Source: a virus
Reading direction: 5' to 3' (one strand)
IMG/VR virus record: IMGVR_UViG_3300029286_000123
Coordinates: 1 to 38,191 of that record
Length of the DNA stretch: 38,191 bases
This document shows positions 22,222-32,700 of the stretch, in pieces (positions within the stretch are counted from its first letter, which is position 1; every line of letters starts with the position of its first letter). Under the pieces are notes generated by a model. The model made no database searches, was not told the DNA's origin, and saw only the letters and a list, made by a program, of their open reading frames with translations. A program made the position numbers and the translations under genes.

Positions 22222-23699
22222 GCATTGCACAACAGATCATGGCTAACCCTGGGCGCTATAGCATCCAGCAATTGCAAAGCGCTTTGAACGATGGATTGAT
22301 TCCGGCATACATAGCCATTCCGCTTATTGAGCAAAAAACCAAAGAGGCTGGCTCGCTCAAGCTGAATGAGCTTGCAGCAAATGCCCCTCAAGATGACTCT
22401 CCTACCATCGCTGAGCAGGTGCTTGCTCAGGCAGATCAGGGGCTTGATCAATTGCCGTCTAACCTTCCAGTAGAGGGATATGCACCTGGCGGAATTGTGG
22501 CGTTTGCAGACGAAGGCTTGGTGCAGGACGAAGACAAAGAAGAGGAGTTTGATACCACCCCGGCAGGGCTGATGAAGCTGTTTAGATCCACAATGCCAAC
22601 ACAAACACCAGAAGAACAAATTGCGTCTGGCATTAACGCGATTCGTGGTATGCGCACGGCTGGTGATGACGTAACGGGCGACATTAGAAGCTATATTCAG
22701 CAGCAAAAAGACACCGCCGCAGAAAGAGCAAGAAGCGCAAGAGCCAACAGGTTTATTGAGCTGGGCGCTAACATTCTGGCTAGCAAAGACCGCTATGCAA
22801 CTGGTGCTATTGGGCAAGGTCTTGCCAAGACAATGCCAAGCTTTATCTCAGATGAAAAGGCCGCCGAAGAGGAGGGTCTTAAGTATTTGCAGATGCGTAA
22901 TGAGCTAGAAAAACAACGCCGCGCAGAAGAGTCTGCAGACATTACCGGCGGTATAAATTTGTATGGTCACATGGGAACCGAGGGTGCCAAGCGGTCGGCG
23001 GCTGCTGCTCGCATGGCTGGCGCCATATCAAAGCTAAGTCAAGGCCAAACGCCCAAAGGGTTTGATAACTTGGCCAATGCCAACTTCAACCAGTACATGG
23101 TTGAAATTAAAACAGGCCAACGTCCACCACCATTGGGTGCTGATAAAAAGTCACTTGAAGGCGCAGACCTTGAAGCTGTTGTTCGTGGCCAGGCAACACA
23201 AGATGCAGCCAAGACATGGAAGGAATTTGGTCCTACGATGGGATTCCAAGGAATTATGGCAAACGTAGAGGAGCGCAGAAGAACGGCAGATGAGGATCGA
23301 AAGTTGCGCACAGAAAGACAAATTGCTTCAATAACTGGAAGAGTATCGGATGATGTTCTTGCGGAATCTGAGAATATAAGGAGCCCCCTGTTCAAAAAAA
23401 TCAGAAAAATTCGCACTGATTACGGTAACGATGCAGCAGCTACGGCTCTAGAAAACGAACGTATACGGCGTTTCAATAACGATCCATCGGTTCCCAAAGA
23501 ACGTCACATGCCGTTGCTGCCGGAGCCTTGGAAAAAAGCTGCACAGCCAGCAGCGCAATCCCCCGCCACACCAGAAAAACCAATGGTTGCGCCTTCGGCT
23601 GCGGTGAATTTTTTAAAGCAAAATGATTCTCCGGCTATGCGGCAAATGTTTGATGCAAAATATGGTCAAGGGGCAGCCGCTCGTGCATTAGGTAAATAA
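22218..23699 (+). CDS. Probable internal virion protein, helical
   Basis: The 493-residue protein starts at 22218 (ATGA with the previous stop). The N-terminal 60 residues are helical (YSIQQLQSALNDGLIPAYIA), then there is a YAPGGIVAFADEGLV segment at about residue 87-101, a kind of Gly-Gly/Ile/Val motif that recurs in neighbouring proteins. Most of the rest is charged helix with EKAAEEEGLKYLQMRNELEK and RRTADEDRKLRTERQIASIT. No transmembrane segment or enzyme motif is visible. The place before the giant protein suggests it is ejected or forms part of the internal core. Family unknown. Confidence 0.5.
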   Translation: MSIAQQIMANPGRYSIQQLQSALNDGLIPAYIAIPLIEQKTKEAGSLKLNELAANAPQDDSPTIAEQVLAQADQGLDQLPSNLPVEGYAPGGIVAFADEGLVQDEDKEEEFDTTPAGLMKLFRSTMPTQTPEEQIASGINAIRGMRTAGDDVTGDIRSYIQQQKDTAAERARSARANRFIELGANILASKDRYATGAIGQGLAKTMPSFISDEKAAEEEGLKYLQMRNELEKQRRAEESADITGGINLYGHMGTEGAKRSAAAARMAGAISKLSQGQTPKGFDNLANANFNQYMVEIKTGQRPPPLGADKKSLEGADLEAVVRGQATQDAAKTWKEFGPTMGFQGIMANVEERRRTADEDRKLRTERQIASITGRVSDDVLAESENIRSPLFKKIRKIRTDYGNDAAATALENERIRRFNNDPSVPKERHMPLLPEPWKKAAQPAAQSPATPEKPMVAPSAAVNFLKQNDSPAMRQMFDAKYGQGAAARALGK

Positions 23700-23700
23700 C

Positions 23701-26700
23701 ATGGATCGGAAAGAAAATCCGTTTGACCAGTTTGACCAAGAGCCAGCCAATCAATTTGACCAGTTTGAAGTAACACAAAGCGCCAACCCGTTTGATCAGT
23801 TTGATCAAATGGATAAAGTTGCCGCACCAGTTGCGCGTGGTCCAATCAAGGGGCCAGCGCAGCGTACAGTGGTGCCCCCAGCGGCAGCCCCTGTGGCGCC
23901 AGTAACAGCAGAAGATTACTTGGAGCCAGCGACTTCTGCGCCGCCACCTTTAAGTGAGGCTGTGCGATCGCAATTAGATCGCAAGTATGACGCCCTGTCT
24001 CCACAGGACCGGGATGCAATCATTCGTGGTCGCACCAAAGATGGCCGCCAGACCTTGGAAGGAATGTACTTTGCCTACAGGGACAAGCAGTTTGCTGCGC
24101 GTGATGCTGATACGGCAGCATTTGCCAAGCAGCTCGGTCCAATGGCATATCGCCTTTCTGACCTGACAGACCCCCGGAAAGAGTCGCGTGCTCGTATGGC
24201 GCGTGAGCAGGGCGCATCGGACAAGACAGCAGAGAATATTGCAGCGCAAGCAGCTATCGAGGGTCTGCCAGCAGAAGAGGTGGTGCCGCAGGCCAAAGAA
24301 TCAAAGTTTGATTTTGACTTGGCTGCTCGCTACAAAGATCTTAATCCCGTGGTGCGCGGGGCTGTAAAGGGTTACTACGGCTACAAGCAAAGTGTGCTTG
24401 GCCTTAACCAAGCGCTTGGTGACTTGGTTGGTGCAACAGACTTTGCGGATACGCAAAGGGCTGGCGCAGAAACTGCCGGCGGTCGTGTTGAATCTATTGG
24501 TGAGCGTCCTGATTACCTGTCGCGTAACTTTGAAGGCGCGGTGAGCAGTGTTGTTCAAAATATTCCCGGCATTCTTGGCGGAATTGCAACGGGCGGTGCG
24601 CTAGTCCCATTGTCTGTGCTGGGCGTACAGTCTTTTGGCCAGAACTACACAGAGGGCGTGAGTCGTGGGTTGACCCGCGACTTGGCGGCGCAACGCGCAG
24701 GCGTGTTTGCAGCAGCAGAAATCTTGGGCGAGCGCTTTGGCTTGGCCGGTCTAACAAACGGCATCCGCAAAGCCTTTGGCAAGAAAAGCTTTGAGGAGGC
24801 TTCCGATGCGGTCTCGCGGTACATCGTTAGCCAGATTCCCGGTGAGCAACTGACTACTGCTACGCAGTTCCTTGCAGACAAGTACCCGAGTTTTGCCTTG
24901 AATCCACAGGCAGGTATCAAAGAGTATCTGCAGCAAGCTGGCGATACGTTGACTCAAACCATCATGCAGGGCGGTCTGATGATGGGTGGCGTTAAGGGCG
25001 CTCAGTTCTTGGCTACCGGGCGGTTTGGCGCAGAGCCCGGAGAACAGCCACCGATTGCCGGCCGTCCTCCAGAAGAGCCGCCGATGGCACCAACCGAAGA
25101 GCCCCCTATTGCTCCGTCTGGCGCTCCGGGTGGTGAACGCATAGAACCAACGGTTACCGCAGAGCCCACCATCACTCCGGAGCGTGTAGAGCCTGCGTTT
25201 GGTGCAGAACCCACTATAGAGCCTGCTGTAGAACCGGAAGAGCCCGGCGTTCCCGGCATGGTCACCACGGAGATGCTGGCACCCGAAGCGGTGGAGCAGC
25301 CAGAAGGCCAGGTTGCCCCAGCAGAACCGCCGGTTCCGTCGCCTATCAAGCCAGCTGTTGCGCCTCCACAAGAACCATCCAATGAAACCACTGTAGACGG
25401 AATGTTGCCGGTCAATGTGCCGCTCAAGGATCTGACGCTCTCCAAGGATGTGCCGCAGTTCAAGATGGGCGCAGATGCCAAGGGCGTTGTAGAGCCGCTA
25501 GGCGGAAAGTTTGAGCGCACTGGCGTCGCCCCCATTCAAGTCTGGCGCCGGCTTGATGGCAGCCTAGAGGTTATCTCCGGGCGTCACCGTTTGGATTTGG
25601 CTCGCCGTAGTGGCGAGAAAACCATCCCTGCACAGATTCACGACGAGTCGCAGGGCTTTACTCCCACGATGGCGGCCATTCTAGATGCGGAGCTGAACAT
25701 CCGCGATGGCCAAGGAAAGGTGAAGGACTATGTCAATTACTTCAAAGCGGCCGGCATCACCCCGGAAGATGCAGAGTCAAGAGGACTTCTGGCAAGGTCA
25801 ACGGGCAAGCGGGCTTACACAATCGCAACTACGGGCAGCGATGAACTCGTTGCCGCAGTTCGTAACGACCAAATCGGTGATGAAGCGGCGTACTACGTCG
25901 CGCTAAACGCGCCGAATGACCCGCGTCTGCAAAGCGTGGGTCTGCAAGCCATTCAGGATGGCAAGTCGGCCAATCTAGCAGTCAACACCATGCTGGCCAT
26001 GAAGGCGCTTGGCATGGAGCAAGACACCACGACCGACATGTTTGGCTTTGACGACAGCGCCATGAAAGAAGCGGCTGCTATGGCACAGGTCGCTAACAAG
26101 AAGCAGCGTGAGATCCAGACCCGGCTTGCTGCTATTACTGGCGCAGCCAAGAACCCGGCTGTTGCCAAAGCAGAAGGCATCGACATCCGCGACCCAGAGG
26201 CGGTCAATCGCCGTATTGGTGAGCTGCGTCAGATGAAGAATGCTTGGGACAACTGGGCTACCAGTCCTGAATTGATTGGCGAAATTCGCCAAGCACGTGG
26301 CGTTGAAGCACCTGGTCTGACTCTGCGTGGCGAGACGGAAGAAGAAATCCGTGCCCGCGAGGAAGCGGCGGCAGCAGAGGAGCAGCGTCTCCGTAGCGAG
26401 GCGGAGGCAGCCAGACGTGCAGAGCAGGCGGAGATAGAGCGCAAGCGTGCAGAAGAAACTACCGACCTATTCCAGCTTGGCCAGACTGCAGAGCAGCAGA
26501 TGTCTGGCATGGGTGATTTGTTTGCGGAACCGGCAGCCCCAGCAAAAGCGCCGAGGGAAGCGCCAGAATTTCCGTTTGAAGAAGGCGCTCGTGTTCGTTT
26601 TTTGCCAACCGACACATCGCCTTTGGGTGGCGGTGTTGCAGAAGGCCAAATCATTGGTTTGGACAAAACCAGTGGAAAAAACTACCGAGTTCGTTTGCGC

Positions 26701-29700
26701 TTAGATAAAGATGCCCCGCAGGGTAGCGGCAAGATGGAGCGCGTTGTTTACAGCAATGCCGGTACTTTTGAGGCGGCAGAAGCGCCCGCAGCAGCCCCAG
26801 CAGCAAAACCTGTTATTGAAAGAACTACCCAGCCCGATGGCGGTGTTCGCACAGTTGTAACCAGAGATGGAAAAGTCATTAAAGATGTGACTCGCTGGAA
26901 ATACGAAGCGATTGTTGCTGACGAACCGCAAGGGTTTGTTGTCGAACAAGATAACATCACTGGTGAAAAAGAAGCATTTTGGGCCGTAGATGGCAGGGTT
27001 ATTGGCTCCGGCATTGGTGCCACAAAGCTTTTTGAACAAGGCATGTCTAACGAAGACGCCATCCGTCGATTGATGCAGGATGTAGAAAGTCTGACGCTTA
27101 AAGGCAAGGCAGAAGCGCCCGCAGCAGCACCAGAAGCAGCCGACATGGAGCAACTCAACCGCCTGATGGGCGAGTTGCAAAAGGCGCGCAGTGAACAAGA
27201 GTTCACCGACGCTGCTGTTGCGCTGGGTGAGTCGGTGCCCAAGCAACCGTTCTTGGGAGTGCAGCTGAAGGAGCTGTCGAGCGGTGTGCGGTTCAATATC
27301 GCTCGCTCTTCGGATGGCAACCGTATTGTCTTTAATGCTGGCTACGATGACCCCGATGGTTTTGAGATAGCCCGCAAGCCCAATCAAGCGTGGAAGCTTA
27401 CAAAGACACCGCGCTTTGCCAAGCAGATCATTGAGCGCAACCAAGCAGCGCCGGTGGTTGAGAAGCCAGAAGCTAAGCCCGCTCTGCAGAAGCCGGCTGC
27501 CGAGAAAGCAGAACCACGCGCAGATTTTGACAAGCGCGCGAAGAACGCGATTGATAGCTTTGTAGACAGCATTGTTGAGCAGTTTGACATGACGCCGGAA
27601 ACGGCCCTGGCTGCATTCAACTGGCTGCGCAGCGAGAAGCTGGCTGAAGTGGATCCGGTTCTGGGCAAGGTCAATCTTAAGGATGGTCGCTTCTGGGATG
27701 GCGAAATCCTACGTCGAGCGGCGCTGGAGACGGAGGCCAGGGGCCGTGAGCCAGGGGCAACGGACGAGGACGTTAAGGCAGTCGGCGAAGTTTTTGAAGG
27801 CGCACGCGCCGGTCAAGAAGAAGAGCTTCATCGTCTGTTCGACAAGCCTAAAGAGGTGGTGCGCCTCACCCAGAAGGGTGACTTCATCACTCCTGCAGAA
27901 GCAAAGAAGCGTATTGCTGAGTGGAAAAAGAATGCAGAAGACCAAGGCAAGACCAACGCTAATTCAGACAAGATCGTTCTGTCATTGTTTGATTTGACTG
28001 GCGCATGGAGTGAGCCGTGGCTTGAGGCTGGGTATCAGGTCTATCGCTTTGACATCCAAGATCAATGGACAATGACCGATGAGCGCACAGGCGAAGAACT
28101 AAACCTTGGCGACATCAACAACTTCAGCGTCGAATACTTTGAAGATCTGTTTGGTAACTTTGAGGGCAACGATGTCCACGCCATCCTAGCTGCCTGCCCT
28201 TGTACCGACTTTGCATCTAGTGGTGCGCGTCACTTCAAGGCTAAAGATGCAAGTGGTCAAACGATGGACTCGGTGCAGTTGGTGCAGCAAACGCTGGCCA
28301 CCATTGAGTACTTCCGTCCTGCTATTTGGGCTATTGAGAACCCTGTTGGTCGTATTGAAAAGCTGACTGGCTTGCCACCGTGGAGCCTGTCGTTTGACCC
28401 GTACATGTTTGGTGACCCGTACACCAAGAAGACATTGTTGTGGGGTCGGTTCAACGCCAATCTGCCGACCGCTCCTGTTGACCCTGTAGAGGGCAGCAAG
28501 ATGCACCGCATGTATGGCGGCAAGTCTCTGGCCACCAAGAACGCCCGGAGCGTCACGCCGGAAGGTTTTGCCTATGCGTTCTTCCAAGCCAACAACGCTA
28601 TTGACCATCCTGTCATGGCCCTGGCCAACATCTACGACCGACTAAACCCCAAGCTGTTTGAGCGTGCAATGAAGCTTGGCGTGTCTGAGCAAGACATCCG
28701 TTACGCTATAGATGACGCGTACTACAGCGAGTTGGACGATGCGGCAGCAGAAGCTGAGCTCGTTCGACTGGCCAATGAAGCGCAAGCGGCTAAGGCTCCT
28801 AAGCCGAAGGCGGAGAAGCCTGCTGAAAAACCAATTGCCGCCAAACCAGCGGAAAAACTTCCGTACACCAAAGAGCAGCGCGAAGATGCCGAGATCCATG
28901 CCAAAGAAGTGGGCGGGGAGATTGTATGGCAGCGTGGTGAATACGCACTGATTCGCGGCTACTCCGATCGTACCGGAGACCCGATGTATGCGCCCACCAT
29001 TGGTAGCTCACGAGCCCGTGTTGATATCTCTGCTTTTATTGGCAAGCAGATCCCGGATGATGTGAAGAAGGAAATGCTGGAGACCAAGGAGCGCCTTGAA
29101 AAAGAAGCTGCCGAGGCTCATGCAGCCAATCCGTTCATCAAGTTCAAGGATGGCATTGCTCTGTCGGAAGACATCCCGGCAGATTTGGCGGGGGTTATCC
29201 GTGAGTGGAAAAACCTTCTCAATATAAATGTTCCGGTCTATGTATCTACCATTGAAGATGCCAAGCGGAATATTGATAACTTTACTGGGCCGCACCGTCG
29301 CATTGGATCTGGAACGCTTGATGAGAATGAAGCGGGGTCGATGCGCCGGATGACAGATGATAGCTATTACATTCTGTTTAAGAAATCTACCAGCTACACA
29401 AAAATGTTGGAGACGTTGGCCCACGAAATTGGCCACCTTCACATGACTGTTCACTATAAACGAGCAAGTCAAGAAGACAAAAAAGCCCTAGAAGCCGCGC
29501 ACATTAAATGGATGGAGTCGCAGAAAGACAAAAGCGCAAAAGAATGGGTAGATGCTATGCGCGCTCGATCTACGGGCCGCATGGTTAAAGAAGTCCCTGG
29601 CATGAAAGCCAGTGAAATGGACTTTTATTGGCGCAAGTTTGGCGAGTGGTACGCCGATCAGACTGCACGGTGGGCGATGTCCGCAGAAGCTCCGGTATCG

Positions 29701-32700
29701 GTGGTGGAGAAGTTCTTCAAACGGCTGGGCAATCAGCTGCGCCGTTTCTACCAAAGCCTGCGTGGCCAGAAGTATCTGCCGGATGAGACGTTCCGTGAGT
29801 TTATTGAACGTGCCATCAGCCCAACCTACATGGGACCGACTGACACGACTCTGCCACCCTCAGATGAGGCAGAACGGCAACTGCGCGATGCAGAACGCGA
29901 GAGTGCAACGTGGTCGCCTAAGCGTATCAAGATGCTGGTGCGTGAGTTTGTATATCGCCAAGAAGGTAGAGAGAACGACACCAAGGCATACGCTGCCTTT
30001 ATCAATCCGACTGAGTTTGTGCGTGCAACCACCGAGCCTGGTGAGTTCCGCAAAGAATTGCTCCGCGCAGAAGAAGGCTTGGACATGGATCGTCTGCGTG
30101 AGGAAGACCAGACGCCGTTCTTGAAGGTGGATTACGTGCCCGGCGACCGGGTGATGTGGTCTATCGTCAATCATGAGGGCCGTCACCGCATGGCTGCTTT
30201 GGCAGCTGCTGGCGTGGAGCGCGTGCCCGTATTGATTCGCATGACTGGCGAAGCGCAAGCATGGCCCGCTATTGAGTCGCAGTGGTTGAGCGGCCAAAGA
30301 TTTGGCACTGGGATTAGGGAGAAAGGTGATGCAGTCGAGATCACCGACTTGACGCCAATCTCGTGGGCCAACCGCGATGATCTGCAACAGAAGTTTGGTG
30401 GCGAGGGTATAGCGTTCAGTATCGAACAGCCAGAAGCAAAGCCCACGAAGCGGATGAGCGATGAAGACATTCGCGACGAACAGATTCGTGAGTACTCTGC
30501 ACTGCGTCAACGCTTAGCTGCTGTTCCCCGGAGAATCGCGACTGGCAAAAGCGCGCTCCCTGATGGCCCAGCTAAAGGCATGACCGAGCTTGAGCGCGTC
30601 TACCTGAAGTCTCTTGTGGATAGGGCGCAGTATCTTAAGGCTGCCATCAAGATCAGTGCTCCGCGTCTTGATAGCCCTGAGCAGTTCCTGGCTCGCGCTC
30701 TCAAGGAGTACGACGCCGGCAACATCAGCAAGGAAGTGTTAGATGTCATTCAGGCTGCGTATAAACAACAGCCCAGACTTCTCAATGGACTAAAGCTCAG
30801 CATCAAGCAAGCCCCTGAAGGGGAGGGGCGCTTTGCCGGTGCGTTCCTAAACATGTCGCGCATCGTTCGCCTCTACAAGGGGTCGAGCGGTGTGGACGAT
30901 CCAAAGACCATCCGCCATGAGCTGACGCACTCTTTGGAGCAGATGATGACGCCCGAGCAGCGCGGCGTGATTATCGACAAGTGGCAAGACGATCTGGCCA
31001 GGGCAATCCGCAAGCACAAGGATGCCGCCCATCAGAAGTACTTTGAGGCGCTGCTGAAGTTCTTGGATAAGCCCACGATGGAAAACTACAAAGCTGCCAT
31101 CGCGGCGCTGCCATCGTATGACATGTACCAGTTCATCACTCCCTCTGAGTACTGGGCAGTCAACGCAGAGAACCTTATGGCCAGCCAGCTTGGCGGTCCT
31201 TGGCAACGCTTCAAGGCAGCCATGAAGCGGATGTTTGAGGCGCTGAAGGATGTCTTTGGATTCGATAACAAGTACGTTGTCCAGCGTGTCTTCAAAGACA
31301 TCATGACTGGCAGCAAGGAACGCGTGACCACCGAGATGCTGGCTGACCGGGCGGGCATTGCTGTCTATCCTGCGCAGAACATCGAAGAAGACAAAACGCT
31401 GATTGAAAAGTACAAGCGTCCCAAGACGCCGATGCTGGACAAGAAGCCGCTGGCTACCTTTTTGCTTGACCAGTTTAAGAACGGCAAGGATCTGTTTAAA
31501 GACTTTGTAGAGAACCCCAAAGAGGCTGCTGCTGACGCTGGCAACTCATTAATTGATGGGGCGCTCAGGGCGCGCATGGCAACTGTCTGGTACGGGGCCG
31601 GTTTGGAGTCACGCGACTTTGCCAAGTATGGTGGTCAGCTGCGCACTAGCGAAGACTTGGCCACAGCATCTGTTGCTTTGGATAACGCCATCCGCAGCGG
31701 CAATATTGGCGTGGAAGTCATCTTCCGTGGTGGCCTAAAGTTTGATAAGGACAAGCTGCAACTCGTAGCCGTAGAGACCAAGAAAGGTATGCGCGGTGTC
31801 TACGATGCAGAGCGCCGCCTGAAGGACAAGCTGGGCAATCAGCTTGGCACTGACATTATCCAAGGCTATCTGGAAGCCAAACGTTCTATAAGCATCATGA
31901 ACGAGTTTTACGATCGCCAGGCTGCATACGAGGGCGCCAAGGAAAACCTCAAGATGCTGCGCGAGCAGGGCGCTTCGGAGAAAAAGATTAAGGAAGCAGT
32001 GGCGCTCATGGAGAGCGCAGAGCGCAGCCTTGAATCGGTTAAGAAAGCCGTCTCATCGGTGACCATGACCGAAGAGGAAATGTACGATTTTGCCGCTAGG
32101 GACAAGGTTCATCCAGAGCTCCGCGAAATTATGGACAACTGGACGGCTGTAAATCAGAACCTGTTGCGTATCTGGCGAGATGTTGGCCTGTTGTCTCCGG
32201 AGCGTTACGAGGCGCTTGCCTCTATCCCGGACTACGTACCGTGGTATCGCATCATGCAGGACGAAGAGGATCCGCATACGCCTCTTATGTCTACCACCCG
32301 TGGGCTCACCAACATTGGCCGGGAGAAGCTGTTCAAGCGGACCAAGCCGACCGATGTGCTGGACTTCAAGGGCAAGGAAGGCAAGAAGGTTCTGGACGAG
32401 AGCGGCAACTTGATTGGCATGTCTTTCAAAGTGCCGCCGTCCACTGTGCTACGCGTTGAGGTAGATGGCGAAAAGATCAAAGCCCAGGACTTGTCTGTGA
32501 CCGATGACGGCCGGGTAATGGTCAAGGCACCGATTGATGACGCCTCTCTGGTGGTCTTCAAGGTGACCCGCCCGATTCAAAACATTGTTGATAACATGAC
32601 TCAGAACGTCATGCGCATGACGATGAACGCCATCCGTCAGTATGCGGCTGGACGGATTGTTTCTGAGTACGCAACCCGTGACCCCCAGGGAAGAGTTATG

